A DNA stretch of 64,000 nt from Yponomeuta sedellus (lineage: Eukaryota; Arthropoda; Insecta; Lepidoptera; Yponomeutidae), in the NCBI GenBank assembly GCA_934045075.1, contig CAKOGX010000010.1, positions 1 to 64,000 on the forward strand, written 5' to 3'. How positions within the stretch are numbered: position 1 is the first letter of the stretch; each line of letters starts with the position of its first letter. Below are positions 18,595 to 28,881 of this stretch, in pieces. A program made the position numbers and the translations under genes. The notes beneath the pieces were generated by a model. It saw nothing but the letters and a program-made list of their open reading frames with translations. It was not told where the DNA came from and made no database searches.

Positions 18595-20694
18595 ATGGAC
18601 GCAGCACAGTTTAAAAAGAAACTACCCCAGGAGGGTACCGGCACCACCGGTGTCGGAGAATCCCTCTCCGAGCTTCTTAGCTCGGGCAGTCCCACGTATT
18701 CTGGGGGGGACAAAATTATGCTGGACGTTGATAGGGAGAAAGAGTCGGAGAAGGAGAAGGAGGAAGAGGAGGATGAGGGAAAGAAGGAGATAGGAGAGGA
18801 GAAGGAGAGGGAGAAGGACGAGGTGGAAAAGGAAAAGCAGCGAATTATCGCGAACTGCTTTGCCATTCCGGCTGTCGTCGAGTTAGAAAGAATGTCGGAG
18901 GCCGATTATGAGTCCGACTGTTCGCAAGCCTCACAGTGGTCAACCGGCTCTGCGAGGAAGAGAAAGCGGGACATTGCAGTGCCTGCTCGCGGTGGTGCGA
19001 AGAGGGCCAGGGGCAAGCGGCCGCCACTCGACGAAACTGTTGACCTGACACAGCCTCCCCCGGTCACACGTACGTCACTGAGCCTTCCGTCACCGGAAGA
19101 TCTCAGTGAGCATATGAGGCAACAGCCCACTGCTGACCTGGGTGCTCATATAAGTGAGAAAATGACGGTTGTTGAATCCATCGCGGCCAAGTCGACAAAC
19201 CTTCAAGGTTTCCTTGTGCGGGAGCTGCGAGTTGCGGCGAGAACCGCTAGGGCCGCGATGGAGGAGATAGTACAGCGAGCATCGGGTCCGGAAAGGATGC
19301 AGCAGCTTGAGAGCGAGAACGCCTCCTTGCGCTCTCAACTAACTGCCCTCGAGACGCAGGTGTCCACACTTGCTGCTGAAGTCCAGACCATGCGGCGGAA
19401 AGAGGTCGGAAGAACTTATACCTCTACCGTCACGCCTCAAGCTGCTCAGTCACATCAGCCCCAGGGCTCTTTCCTAGAGCAGGTCGGGGCACTGATAGAG
19501 TCGAAGCTTGTAGCTTTTAAGGCAGAGCTTTTTCCTGAACGGGCCATCCGCCCCCCGCTGGGGCAGAAGCAGGCGGTTCCTCCCAAAGCTGCCGACCGCC
19601 TGCTGACAGGAGAAAAAGCCGCCCCTGTGCCGAGTGCTAAGGGGAAGCCGGAAAAAAAGCGGAAGAAGAAGACGGTGGGTAAGACACCTCTGGCAGTGGA
19701 GCCTCTGCCTCCGGTACCCGCGGCCCCCGTTGCACCAACGGAGCGACGAGACCCGTCATCTTGGGCTGAAGTGGTAGCCAAGAAGGCAAAGCCTGGCAAA
19801 GGGGCGGGGAAGAAGACAGCACCGAAGCCTGCTAAGCAGAAGGCAAACCACAAGGCGAAGCCTCCGCGACCTCCGAAGTCGGCGGCAATTATGCTCACGA
19901 TTGCGGAGGGCTCGGAGGCCACGTATGCGCAAGTAATGGCCACTGCCAAGACAAAGGTTAAACTTAGCGAGTGTGGGATTGCTGACATACGGCAGAGGAG
20001 GAGTCGAGGCGGGGGCATCTTGCTGGAAATAAACGGTCCTGAAAGTGCTGGCAATGCCGATAGACTGGCGGGGCGCCTCAGGGAGGCCCTAGCGGACCTG
20101 CCTGTCAAAGTGGCTCGTCCCGTAAAAACGGGCGAACTAAGAATCATGGATCTCGACGACTCGGTCACCCCAATAGACGTGGCAGCTGCAGTCGCAGCTG
20201 TGGGTGGCTGCAGCGTCGACGAGGTTAAAGTGGGTGTGATTCGAGGAAGCGGGCGCCAATTGGGCACAGTGTGGGTCCGTTGCCCTCTCACGGCAGTAAA
20301 GAAGGTGACAGCAGAACCCCGAATTCGGATAGGTGATTGGACGGCTGCCCGTGTAAGGTACTTGCCCGAGAAGCCAGCCCGTTGCTTTCGATGCCTTGAG
20401 ACCGGTCACGTAAGGGATGGGTGCAAAAGCGCAGTGGACCGAGGCAACGTCTGCTTCCGCTGTGGGCAACCAGGTCACAAAGCGGCAACTTGTTCTGCCC
20501 CACCTAATTGCCCAATCTGCTCCGACCGTGGTTTGCGCGCTGACCACGAGATGGGACAGAAGTGCGCCGTCCCTGAGAAGAGAAACAAGAAGAGGGGAAA
20601 GCAGGCCCCTCCCGTCTCTAAGACTGCACAGGGAGCCTCGTCATCGCCGAGTCAGCCGGGCCCTAGCTCGCAGCAGGAGGGAACGAAAGCCTAA
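18595..20694 (+). CDS. ORF1 of element B: Gag-like zinc-knuckle protein
   Basis: 699 aa. The N terminus carries a motif shared with D and E (LPQEGT, GESL, YSGG). A highly charged Glu/Lys region follows at about 45-85, then probable coiled coils at about 200-270 (heptad-like MQQLESENASLRSQL). A Lys/Ala/Pro-rich basic stretch spans about 335-420, and a conserved RNA-binding-like domain spans about 425-590 (YAQVMATAKTKVKL to GTVWVRCPL). Two CX2CX4HX4C knuckles (CFRCLETGH, CFRCGQPGH) and a third variant motif (CPICSD) follow. The Met at 18595 is the first ATG after the leader. ORF2 overlaps in the -1 frame. Confidence 0.9.
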   Translation: MDAAQFKKKLPQEGTGTTGVGESLSELLSSGSPTYSGGDKIMLDVDREKESEKEKEEEEDEGKKEIGEEKEREKDEVEKEKQRIIANCFAIPAVVELERMSEADYESDCSQASQWSTGSARKRKRDIAVPARGGAKRARGKRPPLDETVDLTQPPPVTRTSLSLPSPEDLSEHMRQQPTADLGAHISEKMTVVESIAAKSTNLQGFLVRELRVAARTARAAMEEIVQRASGPERMQQLESENASLRSQLTALETQVSTLAAEVQTMRRKEVGRTYTSTVTPQAAQSHQPQGSFLEQVGALIESKLVAFKAELFPERAIRPPLGQKQAVPPKAADRLLTGEKAAPVPSAKGKPEKKRKKKTVGKTPLAVEPLPPVPAAPVAPTERRDPSSWAEVVAKKAKPGKGAGKKTAPKPAKQKANHKAKPPRPPKSAAIMLTIAEGSEATYAQVMATAKTKVKLSECGIADIRQRRSRGGGILLEINGPESAGNADRLAGRLREALADLPVKVARPVKTGELRIMDLDDSVTPIDVAAAVAAVGGCSVDEVKVGVIRGSGRQLGTVWVRCPLTAVKKVTAEPRIRIGDWTAARVRYLPEKPARCFRCLETGHVRDGCKSAVDRGNVCFRCGQPGHKAATCSAPPNCPICSDRGLRADHEMGQKCAVPEKRNKKRGKQAPPVSKTAQGASSSPSQPGPSSQQEGTKA

Positions 20695-23600
20695 CGTTCA
20701 ATGCCCAATTTAAGATCCTCCAGGGCAACCTTAACCACTGCCGCAGGGCGCAGGACCTGCTATTGCAGACCCTCGCGGAGCATAAGGTTGCCCTGGCCAT
20801 TGTGGCGGAACCCTATAGGGTGGCTGCTCATCCCCGCTGGTTCGGCGATGACAACAACTCGGTCGCTGTGTACTGGGGAGGAGGCGATGGAACTCCACCA
20901 TGTTCCCTTCTGGAGAAAGGGCCGGGCTTCGTGGCAGTGCTGTGGGGCTCGGTAGCAATCGTTGGCTGCTACATATCGCCCAACGTTAGTCTGGCAGCTT
21001 TCAAGGTCTATATGGACCAGCTCGCAGCATGCGTCCGGCGCTGCCAGCCTCGCCCGGTTCTAATACTAGGCGATTTTAACGCCCACGCACGTGCATGGGG
21101 TGGGCCCCGGGACGAGCCCAGGGGGGAGGCCGTCCTAGATTGGGCGGCGGGCCTAAACCTTGGGCTCTTAAACCAGGGGTCGGTCAGCACCTGCGTGCGC
21201 TGGCAGGGCGAGTCAATTGTAGACTTGTCGTGGGCATCCCCAGCGGCGAGCGCCCTAGTCTCGGGATGGCGGGTTGCCGAGGAACTGCTGACCCTATCGG
21301 ACCACAACTACATCCTTATGGATGTAGCGGTGCGCTCCAGCCACGGAGCTCAGAGCCGACACATCGCACGGCCTAGACGATGGGCACTGAAGAAACTTAA
21401 CCGGGACCTGCTCGTGGCCGCCGCGAACACTGCAGCATGGGTGGAATCACCGAACACTGCCGACGCGGAGGCGGAGACAGCATGGTTCCGGGAGCGGATG
21501 ATTCAGGTGTGCGATGCCGCGATGCCTCGAACACGCCCGATCGAGTGCACCGCCACCTATTGGTGGTCCGACAGCCTGGCAGAGATGCGGGCGACGTGCA
21601 TGAGGGCCAGACGAGCATATCTGCGAAGCCGTAGGCGACGACAGGCTTCCCCCGAGGAGCGGACGGCGGCCTACGCCGTTTACCGTGAGGCTACCACGAG
21701 CTTCCAAGCGGCTGTAGCAGACGCGAAGGAGAAGGCGCACCACGAGCTCGTCGAGAGCCTCAACGAGGACCCATGGGGGCGTCCATACAAAATGGTTATG
21801 GCCAGGCTCAGACCGTGGGTTCCTCCGTTGACTGAGACGCTTGAGCCGGGCCTTGTGGTGAACGTGGTGGACACTCTATTCCCACGAGCTACCGACAGTC
21901 CGCCAAGCGCTCCACACTCGGCGTCGACGACCCCACCCTCGGATGAAAATGTGGAAGTTGGAAAGGAGGAGCTGTTGCGAGCCGTGAGGCGCCTAGCAGT
22001 GCGGAATACCGCCCCAGGTCCTGACGGAATTCCAGGTCGCGCCTGGGTGCTTGCACTCGGCGCCCTCGGCGAGCGGTTTCAGTTCCACCTGACCAACTGC
22101 CTGAGGTCTGGACGCTTCCCTTCGGACTGGAAGCGAGCGCGGCTGGTCTTGCTGAAGAAGGAGGGCAGACCGGCGGACTCGCCGTCGGCGTACCGGCCTA
22201 TCTGCTTGCTGGACGAGGCGGGCAAGCTCCTCGAGCGAGTGATAGCGGAGCGTATAAACCTCCATCTGTGGAGCGTCGGTCCGGACCTATCGGACTGCCA
22301 ATTTGGCTTCCGACACGGACGCTCCACGGTGGATGCCATTCTCCGCGTCCGTTCCATCGCACAAGAGGCGGTGTCCCAGGGCAGGGTGGTGCTAGCGATA
22401 AGCCTAGACATCGTAAACGCGTTCAACTCCCTGCCCTGGAGGGCGATAAGAGAGGCACTCGCCTACCATGGTTTGCCCGAACATCTGCGGACCGTTGTCG
22501 GCGATTACTTTCAAGAGCGCGGCATTGAGTACACTGGCCGGGACGGTGCTTCACACAGCCGGGAGATGTACTGCGGGGTTCCGCAGGGATCGGTCCTGGG
22601 GCCTCTCCTGTGGAACCTCGCGTACGACGTGGTTCTGCGGATAGCTCTCCCCGTTGGTGTCCAGGTTGTGTGTTACGCCGACGACACGCTCGTGCTGGCC
22701 GAGGGAGAGGACTTCGACCGAACGACTCGTGTTGCAGAGTGTGGAGTTGCGTGTGTGATACGCAAAATTCGAGCCCTGGGACTACAGATCGCCCCACAGA
22801 AGACCGAAGCCTTATGGTTTCACGGCCTCCCCAGGGGCGCTGAGCCACCAAACTCTGTCGTTCGCGTCGGTGACGCCGTCGTTCAGGTGGGGAGATACCT
22901 GAAGTATCTCGGCGTTGTCCTTGACGGTCGCTGGGAGTTCGTCGAGCACTTCGACCGTCTGGTCCCCCGGATCGAGAGGGTAGCGGGTGCCCTTCACCGA
23001 ATCCTGCCCAATCTTGGGGGGCCGCGGGAGAGTGTTCGGCGGCTCTACTCGGGAGTCGTGCGGTCCATGGCCCTATACGGTGCGCCAATCTGGGCGGATG
23101 AGCTGGCCGGCAATCGCGCATGCAAGGCAAAACTGCTAAGCGTGCAGCGCCGGCTAGCCATAAGGGTGGCGCGCGGATACCGCACGATCTCCCACGAGGC
23201 GGCGGGTCTATTAGCCAGGTTTCCCCCCCTGGACATTCTGGCGTCAATGGACGCTATCGTGTATGGAGAGCTTCGTCGCAAGCGGGATGGTGGAGAAGAT
23301 CTACCCCCCAGAGCTGTCACTCTGCTGCGCCAAGCAGCGCATGACGACGCGCTCGAAAAATGGCGTGTGCGACTGCAGGAGCCGGCAAGCCAACGGCAAC
23401 GAGTCGTGGGGGCAATTCTCCCTGTTTTCCATGAGTGGATGAGCCGAGGGGAAGGCCAAATAGGATACCGGCTGACGCAGGTGCTTACCGGACACGGGTG
23501 CTTCGGTGAGTACCTGCACAGGATTGGCAGAGAGCAATCGGCAACATGCCATCACTGCAACGCCAGCAGCGACGACGCCCAGCACACTTTGGAGATCTGC

Positions 23601-23843
23601 CCCGCGTGGCAATCGCAGCGGCAAGACCTCGTCGCTGCGATCGGGGGAGATCTCCGGCTGCCCTCCGTGGTTGCGGCAATGGTGCAGGGCAAGCCTCAAT
23701 GGGATGCGATGGCTGCCTTTTGTGAGTCAGTGATGACCCTCAAAGAGGAGGCTGAAAGAGAGAGGGAGAGGGCCGACCCCGCAAGGAGGCGGAGTCGCAG
23801 ACGTGGCGCTGCCCAGCCCCGTCCTGGCCCGACCGCCCTGTAG
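20691..23843 (+). CDS. ORF2 of element B: endonuclease-reverse transcriptase, SART-like
   Basis: About 1050 aa. The frame overlaps the ORF1 stop in the -1 register and has no ATG ahead of the essential QGNLNHC endonuclease start, so a -1 frameshift or unconventional reinitiation is needed. The ATG at 20701 is in another frame. Endonuclease about 1-230 (AEPYRV, GDFNAHA, SDHNY). RT about 420-760 (SLDIVNAFN, GVPQGS, YADD near 662, YLGVVLD). C-terminal CHHCNA...H...C motif near 955. The basic tail ends at a TAG that lies inside the first 75 bp repeat unit. Confidence 0.9.
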   Translation, partial: LTFNAQFKILQGNLNHCRRAQDLLLQTLAEHKVALAIVAEPYRVAAHPRWFGDDNNSVAVYWGGGDGTPPCSLLEKGPGFVAVLWGSVAIVGCYISPNVSLAAFKVYMDQLAACVRRCQPRPVLILGDFNAHARAWGGPRDEPRGEAVLDWAAGLNLGLLNQGSVSTCVRWQGESIVDLSWASPAASALVSGWRVAEELLTLSDHNYILMDVAVRSSHGAQSRHIARPRRWALKKLNRDLLVAAANTAAWVESPNTADAEAETAWFRERMIQVCDAAMPRTRPIECTATYWWSDSLAEMRATCMRARRAYLRSRRRRQASPEERTAAYAVYREATTSFQAAVADAKEKAHHELVESLNEDPWGRPYKMVMARLRPWVPPLTETLEPGLVVNVVDTLFPRATDSPPSAPHSASTTPPSDENVEVGKEELLRAVRRLAVRNTAPGPDGIPGRAWVLALGALGERFQFHLTNCLRSGRFPSDWKRARLVLLKKEGRPADSPSAYRPICLLDEAGKLLERVIAERINLHLWSVGPDLSDCQFGFRHGRSTVDAILRVRSIAQEAVSQGRVVLAISLDIVNAFNSLPWRAIREALAYHGLPEHLRTVVGDYFQERGIEYTGRDGASHSREMYCGVPQGSVLGPLLWNLAYDVVLRIALPVGVQVVCYADDTLVLAEGEDFDRTTRVAECGVACVIRKIRALGLQIAPQKTEALWFHGLPRGAEPPNSVVRVGDAVVQVGRYLKYLGVVLDGRWEFVEHFDRLVPRIERVAGALHRILPNLGGPRESVRRLYSGVVRSMALYGAPIWADELAGNRACKAKLLSVQRRLAIRVARGYRTISHEAAGLLARFPPLDILASMDAIVYGELRRKRDGGEDLPPRAVTLLRQAAHDDALEKWRVRLQEPASQRQRVVGAILPVFHEWMSRGEGQIGYRLTQVLTGHGCFGEYLHRIGREQSATCHHCNASSDDAQHTLEICPAWQSQRQDLVAAIGGDLRLPSVVAAMVQGKPQWDAMAAFCESVMTLKEEAERERERADPARRRSRRRGAAQPRPGPTAL

Positions 23844-23985
23844 TCATGGGCTTAGAATAAGACTACGGTATCCCCTGCCTGTCGTAGGAGCCGACTAAAA
23901 GGGGGACCAGCCCTGTAGTCCCGGGCTTAGAATAGGGCTACGGTATCTCCTGCCTGTCGTAAGAGGCGACTAAAAGGAGACTGGG
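23836..23985 (+). repeat. 75 bp tandem repeat x2 spanning the ORF2 stop of element B
   Basis: CCCTGTAGTC...CTTAGAATA...CTACGGTAT...CCTGCCTGTCGTA...CGACTAAAAGG occurs at 23836 and 23911. The first copy supplies the ORF2 TAG. D has the same duplication and C has one copy. Confidence 0.9.
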
Positions 23986-24282
23986 GTCGCGGGTGGCGAG
24001 AGTGGGGGCTCGAGCCACCGTTCTAGGCGATCCCGTGGAGGCGGCGGTGTGTGGTGGCCGCACACTGCCGTTTGGTGAGGCTGCCCCGGCATTAGCCGGT
24101 AGCGAAGACGGGCGCGTAAAGCGAAGTGCGCGAGGGCTCCGGTGCGTTCATTGAGATCCCGGAGCCCTCCTCCACACGCACGGAGAGGGCCACCGGGGGG
24201 GTTTTAGTTGGTAAAAATCCAACATAACCCGGCTTTCCCCCCAGAAAGTCGGGTATCTTTGGAAGATTTCCCCCCCGTCAAC
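23986..24282 (+). other. 3' UTR of element B with terminal fold
   Basis: Noncoding. CGGGGGGG (24194-24201) pairs with CCCCCCCG (24270-24277) around GUUUUAGU, GUUGG/CCAAC before AUAACC, and CCCGGCTTTC/GAAAGTCGGG, matching the folds in A, C and D. Confidence 0.75.
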
Positions 24283-24300
24283 AAAAAAAAAAAAAAAAAA

Positions 24301-24394
24301 GGTTAGGTTAGGTTAGGTTAGGTTAGGTTAGGTTAGGTTAGGTTAGGTTAGGTTAGGTTAGGTTAGGTTAGGTTAGGTTAGGTTAGGTTAGGTT
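24301..24394 (+). repeat. Telomeric TTAGG block
   Basis: About 19 perfect units lie between B and C. Confidence 0.97.
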
Positions 24395-24396
24395 CG

Positions 24397-25353
24397 GCTG
24401 GTGGGTCCTGGGCCACAGTTGCTGCCACGAAGAAGGCGAAACCAACTTCGAAACCGGCTGGAAAAGTGACTCGACTGAAGCCTGCCACAAAACCAAAACT
24501 GGCACGACTGCCCTCGTCAGCGGCTATTACGCTGACGGTGCCCGAAGGGTCCGATGTTACCTACGCCCAGGTGATGTCCACCGCCAGGACCCAGGTGAAG
24601 TTGACGGACTTCGGCATCAGCGAGATTCGCCAGAAGAAGGCGATGACGGGAGGACTCGTCCTCGAGATCAGCGGGCCCGAGTGTTCTACAAAGGCCGACC
24701 AGCTGGCTGAACGTTTGACCACGGTTCTCGCGGACCTCGGGGTAAAGGTCGTGCGTCCGGTCAAAACCGGTGAGCTGAGGGTAATGGGGCTCGACGAGTC
24801 CATTACGCCGGAGGAGGTCGCGGCTGCGGTCGCTGAAGCGGGGGCCTGCAGCGCTGACCAGATCAAGGTTGGCGCGATACGCCACTCCACCCGCCAGCTA
24901 GGGACGGTATGGGTTCGATGCCCGCTCGCGGCTGTTCGCAAAGTCGTGGCATCATCCCGGCTGCTCGTTGGAGGATGGATTTCCGCGCGGGTCGAGGCTC
25001 TGGCAACGCGGACATTGCAATGCTTCCGGTGTCTTGAGGCCGGGCACGTCCGCAGCCAATGCCCAAACACGGAGGACCGAAGCATGCGCTGCTACGCGTG
25101 CGGGGAACCAGGCCACACTGCAAGGATTTGCACCGCCCAGAACCTTAAGTGTCCGCTGTGTGCCGACCTCGGCCGGCCCTCGGACCATCGGCTGGGCGGC
25201 AAACAGTGCGCTCCCCCCAAAAAGAGCAAAGGCAGGAAGAGAGGGGTGCAGGACCCTCTCCCCCAAAGACCCAAAGAGGCAGAGACGGCTATGCAGAGCC
25301 AACCGGGCAATAGCCCGCCGGAGGCCATGGAAGCCTCATTTTTAGATCCCTAA
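24397..25353 (+). pseudogene. ORF1 of element C, N-terminally truncated
   Basis: The C-terminal 318 codons remain, starting in the basic region (GGSWATVAATKKAKP aligns with the SSWAEVVAKKAKP part of B). The conserved domain (TYAQVMSTARTQVKL to GTVWVRCPL) and three zinc motifs (CFRCLEAGH, CYACGEPGH, CPLCADL) are intact. There is no start codon or promoter of its own. Confidence 0.85.
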
Positions 25354-28300
25354 AAGTACTTCAGGGCAATCTGAACCACTGCCGCGGGGCGCAGGACCTG
25401 CTACTGCAGACCCTCGCGGAGTGGCGGATTGCTCTGGCGGTAGTCGCGGAGCCGTACACCGTTCCAAACCATCCTCGTTGGTTTGGTGATAACGGGGGCT
25501 CCGTGGCAATATATTGGGGAGGCGATGAGCTGGCTCCGGCATGCTCCTTGCTCCATAAGGGCCAGGGCATCGTAGCTGTCCAGTGGGGACCGCTAGCGAT
25601 TGTTGGTGCCTACGTGTCGCCCAACATATCCCTGGCCCAGTACGAGACGTACCTGGAGGAGCTTGCTGCGTGCGTTCGAAGGTGCCAGCCCCGCCCGGTG
25701 ATTGTCGCAGGGGACTTCAATGCTCACGCCCGAGCGTGGGGCGGGCCACGGGACGACGCGCGAGGCGAGACGGTCCTTGAGTGGGCGGCTGCTCTCGACC
25801 TCGGTCTCCTGAACCGGGGCTCCGTCAGCACCTGTGTGCGATGGCAGGGGGAGTCTATCGTCGATTTAACCTGGGGAAGTGCCGCAGCCATCAGACTGGT
25901 GTCCGACTGGCACGTGGCGGAGGATCTGGTGACCCTTTCGGACCATCGCCACATCCTCCTTGAAGTAACACTGGGCCCCGCCGAAGGTGTCCGAAGACCA
26001 ACCGCGGAGGCTCCGAAGCGCTGGGCCTTGAACCGCATGGACCGGGACGCTCTCCTTGCCGCCGCAAACACGGCAGCTTGGTCAGAGGTGCCGGACGAAG
26101 CGGAGCCGGAGGCTGAGGCAGCCTGGTTTGGGCAGTGTATGGCGGACATATGCGACGCTGCAATGCCCCGATCCAAGCGCTCGAGCCGAAGAACCGTGCA
26201 CTGGTGGTCGGAGGAGCTGGTGCTACTGCGGGAGGCATGTCTGCGCGCTCGGCGCACCTTCACCAGGGTCCGAAGACGTCGCCAAGCCACGGCTGAGGAG
26301 AAAGCCGCAGCGTACACTCCGTATCGGGATGCCGTGAAGGCGTTCCAGATCGCGGTTGTAAACGCCAAGGTCAGGGCCTGGGAAGAGCTTCTCGAAACGC
26401 TCAATGGAGACCCATGGGGGCGCCCGTACAAAATTGTACTGGGCAAGCTCAGACCGTGGGTCCCTCCTCTGACGGAGACGCTCGACCCAGAATTAGTGAC
26501 GGAAGTGGTAGATACCCTCTTTCCTCGGGTCGAGGATACCTCACAGGTCGCGGCCGCGATAACGGCAGACTGGTCCGGGGATCTGGACGTAACCCAAGGA
26601 GAGCTGGACAGGGCCGTAAAACGGCTGGCAGCGCGCAATACCGCCCCGGGCCCAGACGGCATACCAGGCCGCGCCTGGGTTTTAGGCCTGGCCGCTTTGG
26701 GGGACCGGTTTAGGGCGCTGCTCTCCAACTGCCTACGCACCGGGTTTTTTCCCTCCGGTTGGAAACGGGCGAGACTCGTCCTCCTAAGGAAGGAGAACCG
26801 GGTCGCAGACTCTCCCTCTGCGTACCGGCCCGTATGTCTTCTGGACGAAGCGGGTAAGCTCTTCGAGCGGGTGGTGGCTGAGCGCATCACGCTTCACCTA
26901 TGGCAGGTCGGTCCGGATCTGTCGGACTTCCAGTTTGGATTCCGGCGTGGCCGCTCCACGGTGGACGCTATTTTCATGGTGCGTTCAGTCGCCGAGCAGG
27001 CGGTGTCCCAGGGCAGGGTGGTACTGGCTGTGAGCCTAGACATTGTTAACGCTTTCAACTCCCTGCCCTGGAGGGCAATCAGGGCGGCACTGGCTTACCA
27101 CCAGTTGCCTCCGTACCTGCGGTCCGTTGTGGCAGCTTACCTGCGGGACAGAAGCATCGAGTACCTGGGTCAGGACGGGACTGTCCACCGGAGGGAGGTC
27201 TTCTGCGGCGTTCCTCAGGGGTCCGTTCTGGGGCCCCTCTTGTGGAATCTGGCGTACGACGCGGTCCTTAGAATCCTCCTCCCCAACGACGTGCGTGTGG
27301 TCTGCTATGCGGACGACACGCTGGTGTTGGCGGAGGGCGCTGACTTCGGGGAGACCACGCGGCTGGCCGAGCTTGGAGTGGCGTGCGTCGTACGCAAGAT
27401 CAGGGAGCTTGGACTCGAGGTGGCCCCGCACAAGACCGAGGCTATGTGGTTCCACAACCTTCCGCGAGGTGTGGAGCCACCAAGCTTGTCGGTGAGCGTG
27501 GGCAGTACGAGGGTACAGATCGGTCGGTACCTAAAGTACCTGGGCGTCATCCTAGATGGCCGGTGGGATTTCGTCGAGCATTTCGACCGTTTGGTTCCCC
27601 GGATCGATAGGGTAGCGGGTGCTCTGCACCGTATCCTGCCCAATCTCGGGGGACCAAATGAGAGCGTTCGCCGCCTTTATGCAGGGGTCGTGCGGTCCAT
27701 AGCCCTTTACGGAGCGCCCCTGTGGGCTGAAAGACTGTTCAGCGATCCACGCTGCAGAGGGAAGCTAAAGAGTGTGCAGCGCCGAATGGCAATCAGGGTT
27801 GCGCGCGGGTATCGCACGATATCCTTTGAGGCGGCGACGATCTTGGCGCGGTTTACGCCCCTTGACTTACTGGCGAATATGGACGCGAGGGTGTACCACC
27901 GACTACGCGACATTCGCCAGGGGGGCGAAAACCCGCCGCCCAGGGAGGTCGGAATGCTCCGACTCCACGAACATCGCCAGGCGTGGCGCGAGTGGCAGGA
28001 GCGGCTCAGAGAGCCAAGAAGTACTCGTCAGAGGGTGGTCAGGGCAATTCTGCCGAACTTCGACGGCTGGCTCAACCGGGGGTATGGCACCGTAACGTAC
28101 AGGCTTACTCAGGTGCTCACTGGACATGGCTGTTTCAGTGAGTACCTGAATAGGATCGGACGTGAGGAGTCGGCGCGGTGCCATCACTGCGGCGGTGAAT
28201 GCGATGACGCGCAGCACACCCTCGAGGTGTGCCCGGCGTGGCGGGCCGAGCGGAGCGAGCTGACCGCTCACATAGGACAAAACCTCTCCCTGCATAGCGT

Positions 28301-28472
28301 GGTAGCTGCTATGGTTCAGGGAGAGGTAGAATGGAGGGCTGTGACCACCTTCTGCGAGGCCGTGATGAGCCGGAAGGAGGAAGCCGAGCGGGAGCGGGAG
28401 AGGGCAGACCCCGCTCGGAGACGGAGCCGCAGAGGCGGCGGTGGCGGTGGGCGCCGCCGTCCAGGCCCCTAA
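25350..28472 (+). CDS. ORF2 of element C: endonuclease-reverse transcriptase, SART-like
   Basis: About 1040 aa, unbroken, overlapping the ORF1 stop in the -1 frame with no ATG before the endonuclease start (LQGNLNHC). The last ORF1 codons include A-UUU-UUA, close to but not a perfect slippery heptamer. Endonuclease motifs AEPYTV, GDFNAHA and SDHRH; RT motifs SLDIVNAFN, GVPQGS, YADD and YLGVILD; C-terminal CHHCGG...H...C. The very C terminus is Gly/Arg-rich (RRGGGGGGRRR). Confidence 0.9.
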   Translation, partial: LKVLQGNLNHCRGAQDLLLQTLAEWRIALAVVAEPYTVPNHPRWFGDNGGSVAIYWGGDELAPACSLLHKGQGIVAVQWGPLAIVGAYVSPNISLAQYETYLEELAACVRRCQPRPVIVAGDFNAHARAWGGPRDDARGETVLEWAAALDLGLLNRGSVSTCVRWQGESIVDLTWGSAAAIRLVSDWHVAEDLVTLSDHRHILLEVTLGPAEGVRRPTAEAPKRWALNRMDRDALLAAANTAAWSEVPDEAEPEAEAAWFGQCMADICDAAMPRSKRSSRRTVHWWSEELVLLREACLRARRTFTRVRRRRQATAEEKAAAYTPYRDAVKAFQIAVVNAKVRAWEELLETLNGDPWGRPYKIVLGKLRPWVPPLTETLDPELVTEVVDTLFPRVEDTSQVAAAITADWSGDLDVTQGELDRAVKRLAARNTAPGPDGIPGRAWVLGLAALGDRFRALLSNCLRTGFFPSGWKRARLVLLRKENRVADSPSAYRPVCLLDEAGKLFERVVAERITLHLWQVGPDLSDFQFGFRRGRSTVDAIFMVRSVAEQAVSQGRVVLAVSLDIVNAFNSLPWRAIRAALAYHQLPPYLRSVVAAYLRDRSIEYLGQDGTVHRREVFCGVPQGSVLGPLLWNLAYDAVLRILLPNDVRVVCYADDTLVLAEGADFGETTRLAELGVACVVRKIRELGLEVAPHKTEAMWFHNLPRGVEPPSLSVSVGSTRVQIGRYLKYLGVILDGRWDFVEHFDRLVPRIDRVAGALHRILPNLGGPNESVRRLYAGVVRSIALYGAPLWAERLFSDPRCRGKLKSVQRRMAIRVARGYRTISFEAATILARFTPLDLLANMDARVYHRLRDIRQGGENPPPREVGMLRLHEHRQAWREWQERLREPRSTRQRVVRAILPNFDGWLNRGYGTVTYRLTQVLTGHGCFSEYLNRIGREESARCHHCGGECDDAQHTLEVCPAWRAERSELTAHIGQNLSLHSVVAAMVQGEVEWRAVTTFCEAVMSRKEEAERERERADPARRRSRRGGGGGGRRRPGP

Positions 28473-28881
28473 GCCCAAAGACGTCGGGCTGCCACAACCC
28501 TGTAGTTTCGGGTTTAGAATAGGACTACGGTATCCCCTGCCTGTCGTAAGAGGCGACTAAGTGGGGACCTTGGAGTCGCGGACGGTGAGAGTGGGGACTC
28601 GATCCGTCCGTACATGCGTCTCCGGGACGTCGGCAACGTAGGGTGGCCCTGCGGCGCCGAGGGTTGCGCAGCACCCGTGGAAGACTACGGTTTTAACCAG
28701 GGCGAGGTGCACCACGCACCATGTGCCAGGGGGGCTCCGGATGAGTTCGTCAGAGTGCCCGGAGCCCTCTTACCATGCACGAGGTAGGCCACCGGGGGGG
28801 TTTTAGTAGGTGGAAATCCTACATAACCCGACTCTGTCCCCGAAGAGTCGGGTATCTTTAAAAGATTTCCCCCCCGACAAC
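28473..28881 (+). other. 3' UTR of element C
   Basis: It holds one copy of the 75 bp segment (about 28496-28568) seen twice in B and D, a stretch without recognisable content, and the terminal fold CGGGGGGG/CCCCCCCG (28793-28800/28869-28876) with GUUUUAGU. Confidence 0.75.

Larger units (their letters stand above)
18128..24300 (+). mobile_element. Element B: complete SART-like telomeric non-LTR retrotransposon
   Basis: 6.17 kb: 5' ribozyme and leader, ORF1, ORF2, and a 3' UTR with a 75 bp tandem repeat and the GUUUUAGU fold, then an 18 nt poly(A) joined to GGTTAGG. It is a close relative of D in all parts. Both ends abut TTAGG, and the ORFs are intact. Confidence 0.92.

Noticed and set aside
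20701..20955. ATG at 20701 as the start of B ORF2
   Set aside because: It is in a different frame from the endonuclease and reaches a stop after 84 codons.
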